From Lithospermum erythrorhizon (lineage: Eukaryota > Streptophyta > Magnoliopsida > Boraginales > Boraginaceae): 64,000 nt of DNA. A model generated the notes under the pieces. That model searched no databases. It saw only the letters and a program-made list of their open reading frames with translations, and had not been told where the DNA came from. The translations under genes were made by a program, and so were the position numbers. Positions 10,897 to 23,700 of this stretch are shown here, one piece after another (position 1 is the stretch's first letter; each line of letters opens with the position of its first letter). The stretch covers positions 992,001 to 1,056,000 of the forward strand of contig JADFUC010001453.1 in NCBI GenBank assembly GCA_019722365.1, in the 5' to 3' direction.

Positions 10897-12745
10897 AGTG
10901 AGGGAAGCAAAATTTGAAGCAGTATCCTCCATTGGCCTAGAATGTTGATATCCTAGAAGGCATATCTGATCCACCTTTTTCCTTCAGAATTTCACTATTG
11001 AGGAATAGATCAAGCAATGGGGCGTGCCTGTCATGCTATTGTTCCATATGCTCGTATGCCCTCTGTCCGAACACCCCCCCCCCCCCCAAATCCCCCGAAA
11101 CAAGCCAAACAAGAAACTCTGGACAGTTCTCTACTTCTCTCTCTGAGTTGCGATATCCTTTCTGCTAGCGTGACTATATTATGTCCTAGATCGTGAAAGG
11201 AAATTGATCTGTGAAGATTTGTGACCAGGAGGAGCTTTATTATGATGCTCTCTTCCTGGACGTTTTACTTTTGTATATGTACAGGTTTGACTGTGTTTTA
11301 ATGGTGGTCTCTCCTGTTTTTCAATCCAACTTCGATCGACGTGGGACACGAACCTCTCTGATCTGAACCGCCATAGCCGTTTTGGTATCTGAGGGGGTCC
11401 TCAGTTAATGATGTACCATTTCTTTCAACACCCCTAGTCGCATTTGCGAGATTGTAATATTTATAAAGATGTTCTGTATGATGGTTCATTTTTAACCCTA
11501 TGTTACATGTCAAAGTTAGCTATTGCAATGTTGACAATTCTAAAGATGATTCATCGGTCATTTAGTGCAAGGGGGTATAATATGGAAAAAGTTGTCGGTA
11601 TACTGACAAGTAGTAAAAATGAGAGGAAGTAGAAAGTTGAACATTGTTGATCTTGGATGTAGTGAGTAGTTACATTCCAAGTTACTTCATTATATGGTCA
11701 GAAAATGCTATTGACGAATATGGATCGAAACACACAATAATTTCGGTAGCAATGCAAGTCACCTTCCACTCCCTCCTACAATTTAGTCAATCCACAGAAC
11801 TTGGATTTCATGTATTATTCAATGGTTCATTTAACTGCCTTTTTTAACCCCCTCTTTTTCTTGCTTTGATCATATTTTTCTCAACAATCAACATGGTCCA
11901 CTTTTTTTTTTTTCAATCTTCCTTTTTTCTTAATAAAATATTCTTAATTAGCAGTAACGTATTCTTTGCATTAAGTTAGCATTTTCCCTTTCTTGGGATA
12001 TTGTATTTTCGTGTTGTAGCTCTTTAGACATTGAAAAGCCACTCGAATATTCAAAACAAATTCAAGAAAGATTGATCTTTTCCTCAGAGTATGTTGTTTT
12101 CATCTATAGACTCCATTTTCTTTATTGTATGTTTAGCTTTTGTTTTGGGATGTTTGCATGGAAAAATCATTAAAGCTTCATGCGTTATGTATGATCTCAT
12201 CATTTTTCTTGTTTACAGTTTGTTTTCTGATTGGTTGAGTATAGTATAGGATATTGCTTGTGTTTGGTGTTGAGAAATATATGACATTGAGAATGCATTT
12301 TCCAAAGTCCATGTGATTTGTATGTGATGTCTAACTAGCCAAAGTTCGCATTGATCATGTGCTCTGCATTCTTGAATTCCCTCTCTTTATCTCTGAATTT
12401 GTTGTCATTATAGTTCTGCAATCATATTTTATGTTCTTGATGAAATGGCCCAACTCTCTCTTTTATGAAGATAGTATTTGTATTTCATTCTCGAGTCAAT
12501 TCGGAAATAGCCTCCATGTTATCACAGGGTAACGCTGCATACTATTCGATCCTCACTCCCTTACCCCGCTTAGGTGGGAGCTTCTTCAGAAGCATTGAGG
12601 CATGTACATGAACTGGCCCAACTTTCACTTTTTTGAAAACTTGGCCTTTTTGTAAGTGGGGGGCTCATTTCGAATTAATTGTCTGATTTAGGTGATCATC
12701 GATTCTAGTTCTAGCTGCAGTTTGGTATAGATTATAAGAAGAAGG
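10897..12745. other. PAT1 3' UTR and upstream region of the epimerase
   Basis: The first several hundred bases are probably PAT1 3' UTR. They include a run of 14 C residues at 11074-11087. The stretch from about 12000 probably contains the epimerase promoter and a leader intron, because a good acceptor (ctgcag, ending 12720) lies just before the coding start. An Au-type SINE relic is at 12490-12605. Open frames of 60-70 residues here have no recognisable content. Confidence 0.5.
12490..12605 (+). mobile_element. Au-type SINE relic, copy 1
   Basis: The sequence has the body layout of Au-class plant SINEs: gtcaattcggaaatagcctc, then ggtaacgctgcatac, then ccttaccccgcttaggtggg and gcttcttcagaagcattgagg. 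A diverged relative occurs on the minus strand at 63482-63600, with shared order of blocks. A 3' end fragment (ggagggagcctcttcgatgg, from about 12896) also occurs inside intron 1 of the epimerase. The copy is degenerate and target-site duplications are not clear. Confidence 0.55.
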
Positions 12746-15700
12746 ATGGATATTATGGACTACAGACGGAGGAGTCAGCTCCCCCGGAAGCTTTTCCTGG
12801 CAGCTGGTATAACTGCATTATGCTTCATTCTATTCAGGCAAACAGGTTTCAACTCAACTAGTCAGGTAACGACTTAATGCCAATCTTTTTGTTTGGAGGG
12901 AGCCTCTTCGATGGCACTAGGACATGTGCATGTTGATGCTGTTTTTCTTGGGATTAGAAGTTAATCAATATTCATGACTTTGATAAACATTGTTTGTCAA
13001 GTTCAACCACTCTATTCATTCTTTTAAGTGATTTGATGATCATTTGAGAAAATAAAGTCTGATCTTTTTTGAATGCATAATGTGTTTGTTGTTTACATTA
13101 ACCAATTCAATATATGCAGTACTCTCTTTCTTCCTTCCATATACTTACATATCTGGCTTAGTTGTCTTCTTATCTGAGACTTAAAAAACTTTTGGCAGTA
13201 CTTTTCACGAAAGGAACCAGGGATTACACATGTATTGGTAACCGGAGGTGCAGGCTACATAGGCTCTCACGCTGCCCTTCGCCTTCTGAAAGACTCGTAC
13301 CGTGTGACCATCGTGGTATGTGTGAATAACTTTCTGAGCAACTCGCGAAACTAATTAGCTTGTCAGAATGTTCAGCTCTGTCGTATGAATTTTTCCCATC
13401 CCTTTTACTTTTACAGGATAACCTCTCTCGGGGAAACCTTGGGGCGGTTAAAGTTCTTCAGCAGCTGTTTCCAGAGCCTGGAAGACTCCAGTTTATCTAT
13501 GCTGACCTTGGTGATGCAAAAGCTGTATGCTCCTACTTCATTCCTAAAGTTTTAACACTTGTTTGATTATGCTTCAGTGCTTAGCAACTTTGGCTGCAAC
13601 TCTAGTGCAGATGATTTTCTTGTTAGATATTTAATTCTTTCCTTAACAATGAACGTTAGGTCAACAAGATTTTTGCAGAAAATGCATTCGATGCTGTGAT
13701 GCATTTTGCAGCCGTGGCGTATGTAGGTGAGAGTACAGCTGAGCCTCTTAGGTAATAGCACTAATTGCCCATCCTAATACTTTTTCTAGACTTCATTTCT
13801 CAATGACATAAAACTTACGATCTCTTTTTTTCTGAAACTTAGGTACTATCATAACATTACCTCAAATACATTGGGAATAGTGAAGGCAATGGAAGCTCAT
13901 GATGTAAGTACACTCATCTACTCAAGTACTTGTGCTACATATGGTGAGCCTGAAAAGATGCCCATCACTGAAGACACTCCTCAGGTACATATAACTAAAA
14001 TTTCACAATTCACTTCTTGTTTATTTCACGACCTGTTAATACATGTTTAAAGTGAGATGAACACTAGATATTAACATTGATCTCCCAGTCGAAACAATAA
14101 AAGAAATGTATTTCTCCCTTGTATAAGAAAAATAAAAATTAATTTTGTTCCAGGATCCTATCAATCCATATGGCAAGGCGAAGAAAATGGCAGAAGATAT
14201 CATTTTGGACTTCTCAAAGACTACTGATATGGCAATCATGATATTGAGGTTTGCCTAAAGAACATCAAATACAACAGTAACCCTTTTGATAAATGGGAGC
14301 AATTACTAAAATCTCAACAGTTCTTTTGTTATAACTTGGCTTAATTTCTTATAACAAAATAGTTGCGAATTTTAAGGCAATTATGTAAAAATGCGAAAAT
14401 GAGACGGATATTTTGCGTGGTATGCGACAATTCATGACGACCTTATCTGATTTCACTATATGGAGGAACAAATTCTGGCTTGGCTAGCGCAGGCTACCGG
14501 ATGTATGGAGATAAAAGCTGCACTAGGCGAATAAATTATTCTCTGAGAACCTGTATTCTCCGAATGAGCAAACTATGTTTCGAAATATAGCGCAAAGCCT
14601 CACAAAGGCAGAGCACATTAGCTATGATTCTTGAACTCCAAAGAATAAGGCAACAGGACAAATCTGTTTAGCTCTTATTTGATACCCAGAATAGAATATG
14701 AGATGTAAGTTATTCGGGAGGCACTGCTTCTACATTGATAGCACTCTGCTTGTCCAGTTTTTAAGGTTCTTGATTCAAAACCAAGTGGAGGGTATTTATA
14801 GGCTGAAAAACAAAAGCAGACTTAGAACACAGCAGTTGCCAGCATCGGGGACTTGTCATCGTCGATCGAGTAGAACTCCTCGACTCCAAAAATTGGCCGG
14901 CCGTCGGGACTTGCCGATCTTACACAAATTCTTGTGCTGACTTATTCAAGTCACTAGTTCCAACCCCTTTTTTATCCCATTCTCAATGGATGCCAGAACT
15001 TAATGAAGGTTAAATTATGGCATTGTTTCAGGTACTTCAATGTGATAGGGTCCGACCCTGAGGGAAGACTTGGAGAAGCTCCCAGACCAGAATTGCGAGA
15101 CCAAGGTCGTATCTCCGGTGCTTGCTTTGATGCAGCCAGAGGATCATTCAGTCTTAGGTTAGTCCCCCCCATGAAAGTTAAAAGTTCATTCATTTTTGTT
15201 CTGCATTATATGTTTGAATATGGATTGAAGTACCACTCGTGTATCTTTTTTATCCTATCTTTGGCATATGCAGGTTAGAGGAATTGACTATAAAACTCCT
15301 GATGGAACTTGTGTAAGAGACTACATTGATGTCAATGACTTGATAGATGCACATGTTAAAGCTCTAGCTCGGGCGAGACCTAATAATGTCGGTATCTACA
15401 ATGTTGGCACAGGAAAAGGTAATACAGATTAATACCAATCATAATTGCCTGCCATGCCTAGAATTTCTATCTTTCCCATCTACCAAACGTACTAATAGAG
15501 TTTCGACTGTGAACTGTACATCTACAGGAAGTTCGGTGAAACAATTTGTGGAGGCTTGTAAAAAGGCTACAGGAGTTAGTATTAAAGTGGATTTCCTAGG
15601 CCGGCGTCCAGGAGACTATGCAGAGGTCTATAGCGACCCCTCCAAAATCAACCGCGAATTGAATTGGAGAGCTCAATACACCAATCTTGAAGAGAGTTTA

Positions 15701-15751
15701 TCCATTGCATGGAGGTGGCAAAAGGCACATAGGAATGGATATTCTAGTTAA
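12746..15751 (+). CDS. UXE1: UDP-arabinose 4-epimerase (MUR4/UXE type)
   Basis: Nine exons (12746-12865, 13199-13315, 13417-13524, 13660-13751, 13843-13984, 14154-14248, 15032-15157, 15279-15418, 15528-15751) give 387 residues. The enzyme interconverts UDP-xylose and UDP-arabinose for cell-wall arabinans, usually in the Golgi. A short cytosolic tail is followed by one membrane anchor (about residues 16-30, [15 protein letters not shown]), fitting a type II Golgi protein. The NAD-binding GGAGYIG is at 56-62. The [10 protein letters not shown] block and the catalytic NPYGKAKK (YxxxK) are present, as is [16 protein letters not shown]. The substrate region [11 protein letters not shown] and the C-terminal [12 protein letters not shown] are conserved. 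The odd point is the exon 7/8 junction: the usual acceptor before GTTAGAGG would break the frame, and only an acceptor 5 nt downstream (exon from 15279) restores it, leaving the loop three residues shorter than usual. Confidence 0.9.
14340..14980 (+). other. Possible retroelement-derived insertion in epimerase intron 6
   Basis: Intron 6 (14249-15031) is much longer than its neighbours, and its centre has a higher GC content and different word use than the flanking intron. It contains ggtatttataggctg, a TATA-like box of the kind seen in LTR promoters, and a GC-rich patch with ggccggccgtcggg. No TG...CA ends with target-site duplication could be defined, and the 80-codon frame at 14698-14940 has no recognisable content. 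An old LTR fragment is the favoured guess only. Confidence 0.3.
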
Positions 15752-17713
15752 ACAATGGTTTTTCGTAGACTGTTTCTACCTTAAGTCATACTTCAGTTAA
15801 GATAGATGAGCAATTCTTGGAGAATTTCAGAGGGAGACTGGTGAAGGCAGAGGCAAGGCTTCATCTTTGAAGTTGCAATAGGTAGAGGTAGCAAGTAAGA
15901 TGATGTTTGGTAGATAAAAATAGAATAAGTGTTCTACTTCATCTTGGTCAAGATGAATTACATTGTACATGCTTCAATTCTACCTCATATTCAAATACCC
16001 ATAGTATGAAACTATGAATTGTCATGTAAAACAAACATGGAAGGGAGGCATATATTGCATCTTCTATTTTGTTCCATTTTTTCTTTGAACATATACAGTA
16101 TTCGACTTCTTACTAAATGTGGGGAATTTCTTCTTCTCCTACTTCTCAAGTTGCTATTCAATTCCATCATTGTGTACTATATCTCACTTGTCTCAACTTC
16201 TTAGAGCCTTAGGGGCAACGACATCATATTAGCTTTCCCAGCGAATGTTGAGCTTTTCACTATGTGCGTGATTCAAAATAATGACTACCAATGGTGCATA
16301 TGTAACCATAGTGTAGTGACATTGGAAAATAATTCAGAATATATGGTCGATGATTATTATGATCATGATAGTTGAGACATTTTGTAAAGAAAATGTAGAG
16401 ATAATTTAGCAAAGATGAATCAATTCTAAAGATTGACTTGAATACCATCTCATAAATAGCTAAACTAGTGGCGTTGGTCCGTCAAATGAAGGGCAACATG
16501 ATTTTTTAAGTAATAGTTGGTCCAACTATATGTATTTGCAATTAATATATTGATGCAATTCATAAAAAATAAGATATAAGTTACAAAAGGTAAAATGTTG
16601 TAAGACATCTTTGGCAAGATTACAAAATAATGCAAGTCACAAAAGATAAGATATAAGTCAAACATCTTAAACAAGCATGGCATTATGTTTATTGTTAATC
16701 TAAGGTTTTGATTATGGATGGCATTTTGATTATAACATGGAGTTGCAAAAGGTAAGTCACTTATAGGAAAATCTAACGGGAGGATTGTACTCGAAATAAG
16801 TGAATCAAAGATAATTCACTTATATATTATTTGACAATAATACTCGCACAATATTTGTTTAAATTAGGCACTTTAATTAACACAACTATGTGACTTTAAT
16901 ATTTATTGGAAGACACGGCACACAATTTAATAACAAGTAGGAGGAGGAGTACCTTACTAATATAACTATCACTCTTTTCTTCACTTGGTGGACTACAATG
17001 AAAACAAAGGAATACATGCATATTTATACTATCTATAGTCGGAGGTGTGGTGATGATCCACCGACTTTATATTAATTATTATAGAGAAATGAAGAGGCAA
17101 CACTATACACACACCAGAATAGTAACTTTTTAGTGAAATAACAATTTTATCCTTAATGAAACTTCCTAACTACTACACTTGCAAATAGAGGGGGCAAAAT
17201 AGTCATTTCACACCCAAACCCAACACTATTTGGATGTGTGTATAACAGCTCAGGAAATGAAGTTGATTGGATAAGCTTCCTGGACAATCTTCTAGGAAAA
17301 TCTAAGACATAAATAATAATAAAGAAAATGACGACCATTCCCTCTTTTATAACTACCTATTAATAAGAGCGATTCAAGAGCTACGAAGAGAATTTTTATT
17401 CTAGCTGCGGAAATGATTGTACTCATGACTGCCCCAATCTATTTTATATGGGGTTAGTATTACAGTTGTACCACAAAATTCAGGATCAACTCCTACCAAT
17501 AAGCAATTTAAAAACTAATGTACCTTATAATGGGGGGATATCATTTCCGGGACTGCTCCAAAAAGAAAACCCCGAAAAAATTGAGCTCAACGTCTACCTT
17601 TTAATTTCTACCATATAGAGCATCGCCTTCCTGTTATGCCCAGGGGTGCCTATGCATAATTGTTCCTTACGACATGCAGGTCTCGTCATTCCTAACATGC
17701 ATGCTGTCGTTGA
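15752..17713. other. Intergenic region between convergent epimerase and HSP70-17
   Basis: The two genes end toward each other here. The first 250 or so bases are probably epimerase 3' UTR and the last part HSP70-17 3' UTR. One MITE copy lies at 17099-17246. The rest is AT-rich sequence in which I see no gene. Confidence 0.55.
17099..17246 (-). mobile_element. Unclassified ~145-bp MITE, copy 2
   Basis: The reverse complement of this 148-bp segment matches 4751-4894 along its full length, with scattered substitutions and small indels. On the plus strand it starts aacactatacacacaccag and ends ggatgtgtgtataac. Both copies keep the same two distinct ends, which supports a defined mobile unit rather than chance similarity. 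Confidence 0.65.
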
Positions 17714-20700
17714 TCATAGCTCATCATGAACTTCCGTTTCAGATTTGGCATTGTCATTGCTTTTGTCTGAGTCGCTACTTCCCTGATCTGTCGGTGTACT
17801 TGATTCGTCAGATGAAGGGGTATGAGTATTTTCTTTATCGTCGCTTTTCTCGGTTTCATTCTTTACATGCTTCTCGATTATGGGCTTAGGCTTTGGGATT
17901 CTATCAACTCTTGAGACCTACACCAAAAGATCAATATGGTAGATAAATCCGACCAGCCTAGAAAAAATAGAAGCATGATTAGGCAAACAATGAAATAAAG
18001 TTTAGCACTTTAGCAGCATACCTTGTCTTGAAGATTAATGACCTTGTCATATATTTCATCAGATGTGAATACAGGGGTGTTAAATCCAGGAGTCCTACAG
18101 GTTAAGAATCTCAATGTTACAGCAGGAATATATGAAGTTGCATCTCCAATGAAATAACGAGAAGCCGGACAACATAGGTTGAACAGCATCTTAATAATAC
18201 ATGAAAAACACAAATTGCTAGCACAATATATAAATCAACATTTCACAAATGTATCTCGGATGGGCAAACTACATCGACATCATAAATCAGTAATGAGAAA
18301 TTGAACAGTTGATACTACAATCTGGTATGCAAGTACTTAAAAATTGGCACTAGAGTTTCAAGGAAAAAAAAATAATGGGTGGAAATGGAAATACATACTT
18401 CTTCTGTTCAGCCTCTTTCTCATTCAACCACTTCCTCAGCTTCTCGGCATCATTTTGAACCTAAATGACCAAGCCGAATTTAGTTTGGGTTTTCAGGCAT
18501 TAAGTGTAGAACCCAACTTAAGAGAAAAGTTACAAATGAACCTCATCAATCTTCGCTTTTGGGAGCCAGGACTTATCAGTTTTCCATTTTTGTACAATCT
18601 GGAGACATTCAGAAGAGAAAACAACATATGAGCATAAATTAGTGCCATCAGACATTCACGACTGATTAAACGAAGAAAATAAACATGTGGCCAATATATG
18701 AGAAATATGCTCACAGAAACCAAAATGGCCACCATAAACCACAGTACCTTGAAATCAAAACCTCTAACTAAGAGAACATGGGATCAAAACCAGAAACATG
18801 TCATTATTCATGTATACCCATTGTACATCTCTTAAAACTGGTGAAGAGATCTTCTTGCGCAAATACGCAATAAACTATTATCTAAATCACCGACAGTTTA
18901 ACCAAGCCTCTTTACACAAGGAGATACCTAATAAGATTTGAAAACCATGTCTTTATCACTAAATGTACTCCTTGTCTCTTAGTAGTTTGATGTTTGACTA
19001 ATTTAGGATCAACTTTGACCATTAATATCTATTTGTACATTATAACAAAAAATATAAATAACACATTTTCAGTTTCACTTTTTTAATTGCTTTCACTTTG
19101 TTTTAATAATGTATCCAACAAGTTATTAGCTATCAAAGTTCAACCTTGCAACGTGGGAACATGAAGTATTCAGAGACTGGTAGTATGAAGAAAATAACAA
19201 AAATATGTTGCCATTCAAGGAAAATTGGTGACATTCAGAGTAGCATTGATAGATTTAGAACTATTTTCTAGCAGTTGAATCTCTTGGTAATAAAATATTA
19301 TATTTTTATTGATAATGGATGAAAATGATATCTCTGCATAAAAAAGATTACCTGTTCCACCTCATCGAAATATTTACGAGCATGTTCAGCTGCTGCCGGT
19401 CGTGCAGTGACCTCATCATATCTGTAGAACATAAATAAACACAAGGTCAACGCTATAGTATGAAATTATATTTTGAAGCTTCAATTCGGTAAGAATTTGG
19501 GACACACCTAAAAAATATAGGATCTCCAATGGATTTCAATTTATCAAGACGTTCCTGGAATTCATCTGCAGAAGCATCTTCACCATCCATGTATAACCAA
19601 TCTTGCGCCTGCAATGATACATGATGGTACAATTAAAATACCAGTCATAAACAAAATGTAAAATAGAATCACAAAACAATAAATTCTAAAGGAAGAGGCG
19701 GGAAAGTAAACCTCTTCAAGCTTTTCAATGAAGGATTTGCGCTCCTCACTAGAAGAGATTTTTTCAAATTCCTCCGAGTCAAGCTGGTATTAGTGCCAAA
19801 GGAAAAGTAGGTGAGATATTGATCAAGGGAATGGTGTGTGCAGTAAACACATGTCAGTTATGATAAAATGCTAAAAGCTGGAAAACTGAAGTACTTCTTA
19901 AGACCAAGTTCAAACGTGAACCAAAAAACAAAATATAACATTGATTAATAATATCTGAAATTCTAGAACGCCTAATTGCTATTATTACAGCAACTGTGCA
20001 CAATCAAATTTGTAATATATGATTGAGAATGATCACTTAAATACTCTTGTTTGTGAAGTTAGTAGTATATTATAGTAGCATCATGGGCAAAGCATAAAAC
20101 AGCACAACAGTTGGTTCGGTATAAAGATAAGATGGCAGTAAGTGAAAAAATTATAGCAAGACCTTAAGGGATCATAAAGTAATGAATCAAGTTTCCACTA
20201 CTTTTCACATAAGAAATTTATAAGATGAGAATCATCCTACTCAACCACCCTTTGCTTTTTCATTCTCTCGGAAGTCCAAAAAACGATATGCACAAAACCA
20301 AAGTAAACACTGAGCTAATTCATCCCTACACACCATGAATTGCTTATTTTTTCCTTTACAAAATTAATACACCAGACTATGCACTATTAATAGCATTGTA
20401 GTCTGCAGTGTGCTTACATAGAATAATACTGATAGAGAAGATTGACTTGATACCCGCCTTACATCAGTTACATTGACTTCTTAGGCTGATACTGATAGAG
20501 AGATCAGACTCCTATGTGCCTTAGATAGAACACTACATTGTCTAGAATAGAATGTAAATTAAATAATCTCGTGCACTATTTCTAATGTGCTGCATTACAC
20601 AATAACAATAGTACTACAGGCGTTCTATACTGCACTATTGACCACCTTAGTAATATTGCCAGAAAAAGATGATGGAATGAAAGATGTGACACATCTAGAA

Positions 20701-23700
20701 CTACACATATTATTTTTGAAAATGCCAGTACAGATGATGGAGAATATATTTGTAGGTATCTAATCTAAAATTGGTGAAAGTCATGTGCTTCTGACCTTTT
20801 CTCTGGTAGCATATATGTAACTCTCCAAGTTATTTTTCAACTCTGCTGTTCTTCTCCTTTCAGCATCCTTCTTGTCCAGAGCTTCCAACTTACGTCTAGC
20901 ATCAGTGAGAGATTCTTCCGAAAGAGACTTGCTAGGCCCCATTGTCTTCTCAGTAATCTAAGACAACGAAAGAACTCACAACTCTCATGATATATTTCAG
21001 GAAAATAAAGAAGACAAAACTGCATACAAATGAGACAAACCTTTAGTGGAGATCGGAATGTCCGCTTCTTCAGCTTCTTTTCAGTATCAGGATCCTTAGT
21101 GGTGCTACCATTTGCTGTAGATTCGGATGAGTCATCCTTACCACCATCAGCCCTAGCTTCACTAGTGTTGTTGGAAGAAGATGTTGAGTTATCTACAGTT
21201 AGATTCTTTTTTGGCACTTCCACCCACTCTGATATTTCAATGACAGCATCTGCACGATCCAAGGATAATACACTGCTTCTACTAAGAGAAAAGTGCAGAC
21301 TTGCCTTGATTGGGGCTGAAAGGTTTCGTGAGCCATACCTTTCTGCATAAAAATAATAGAAGATAAATCAAATAGTCATGTTAATCCTGAAATGACACAA
21401 GGTAGTAGCAACCATACCTTTCTGCAGCTTCAGCAAGACCAGAAATGGAATATTGTGCAAATACGGATGAAGTAACACCTGGTGGTAACAGGCCCTCGCT
21501 CTCATATGAAAGGGTAACTTCAAAATCTTTGTTGTGAACAATGGATCTGAACATCTGTGGAAGGGTCAAACTCATGAGAATAAGCGATGTAGAGATGAGC
21601 ATATTTCAAGATTTCGACTTCCTTTTGTATTGTCTGATCTGGATAGGAGGAAAAGTTGATAAATTATACGTATATTACCTTACTGGGTATCTTTTTCATC
21701 CGTGGTACAATCAATTGTTGAGTGTTTTCATCTTTCTCCAGATCTGGACCATCTAAATGCATCATATATCCATATGTCGAGCCATCAATCATCCCTAGCT
21801 TACGATTCAGTTTTATTCCGTCACTTATATTAGCAGCATGCAAGGAAGCACCCAAAACAATAGCTTCATCTGCATCTAAATGTTTGTCTAGCTCTTTCCT
21901 CCCAACAAACTCCTGGAGCTTAGCCTGCAAAAGGGAAAATATACATTAATGTAAGCAGCGAAAAAATTGTACTAACAAGCCATAAGACTAACTATGAATT
22001 ACTTTGCATCTGTAATGCAGGTGATATGATACAATGACACCAATCAATTCGTAAAGATAACCTTTTGATTTCCCATTCTAGATGTTAAGGTAACAGGCTC
22101 CAGTGCACACTTGACCCGTCAAAACAGAGGCAAGCAGTGATGTAAGACAATAGGGTAATGTATAAATTTGGGAATATGTATTGAAATACCTTTAACTTTG
22201 GAACCCTAGTGGCACCACCAATTAGTTCAACTGCATATATTTCTTCAGGCTTTAAACCAGAATGCTTAATAACTTCTCTTAAAGGATTCAGAGCTCTCTC
22301 CCATATGTCTTGACAAAGCTCTTCGAATTTTTCCCTCGTTATTGTGCTCCTGGAGAGAAAAATAAATTGCATGAGATCAAGCATAGATAATGAAGCATAT
22401 GCCCACATTGCAGACCTTCTAGAATAATTCAAGTATTAATTGTTAATAAATTGGAAGTGGTAATCAACAACAAAAAGAGCATGCATATATAGGAGCATTC
22501 TCACATGAAGGGTGTCACATTATATAGTCCAACCAAACACAACCTTTATTATCCAACTGTCCTAATACATATAGCATATGTTCACCAACTCATGAAGAAA
22601 CTGAAAATGAAACAAAATAGGGGGAACATATTCCTTGCTAAAACAGGGAAAGAAAACATACATTAAAGAAATACCAGCCTTTTAGAAGAGCATCACATAA
22701 CATATGGCAATCTGTAATCATCAAAATCAAGTTAAAGTTCACCTGAAGTCACGATCATCATGGATAGATTCGACTGAAATCGGAGCCATTGTGTTGGCAC
22801 TAAGAATTTCTTTTGTACGCTTAACCTGTTTCTTTAATTTTGCCATTGCCTTCGGAGAAGTCCTCACATCAAAACCATTTCCAAGCTGTTTGTTAAATTC
22901 ATCTGCAAAATACTCTACCAGCCTCAATTCCATATCTTGACCTCCAAGTTCAGCATCCCATCTAACATCCTTCACCTGTGCCGTATATAACAACTAGTTA
23001 AATGATCTATAAGTATGAAACATAACTTTTAAACGACATTAAAATAAATAAGCTGCAAAAGATACAATCTTTTATTGCAAGAAAAGGAACCTAGCAACTT
23101 CTAGGCAGTGTTCCAAAGCCTTGGACATGCCCAAATTAGCAATGATCCAAATCAAACTTGTTGAAAAGCTACTGATGAATGATCCTATTTTCTGAACTTA
23201 AGTGAAACACGAAAATGCTAGGTGACGACTAAATAACTTCTGTATTGCACGATGAAGACGTTGAAGATTGAATGACTATAATAAACCATTTCTTCCCCAC
23301 TGAAGTTACAATAATCCACTATCTTATAAAACCACATGAACTAATGTATCAATTAAACAGAAACCTGGAACTTTCACATTCCATAAAAATGGCGATAGCA
23401 TCACAAAACATACGTTAAATATTCAAAAGATCCTTACAAAGTAATAAAAATGTGTCATTTACTTAAACATAACTATAACATAATACATACTCGTATAACC
23501 TTAATTACAATTAAACATATTTACCTTGTCCACGCTACTCTCCTCGTGTAATAACACATTAAACCATACACCAATATAATCGTCATAAAACTCTATCAAA
23601 ATCAAAACACTAAACCAAACCGAATTAAAACGATATTCTTTCGAATAAATCGAATTACCTGAAACTGATTAACCGAAATAGTCTTCCCAAACTCCTTAGC

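Noticed and set aside
14698..14940. 80-codon frame within epimerase intron 6
   Set aside because: It sits inside an intron in a probable repeat-derived block, and its composition does not resemble a protein family.
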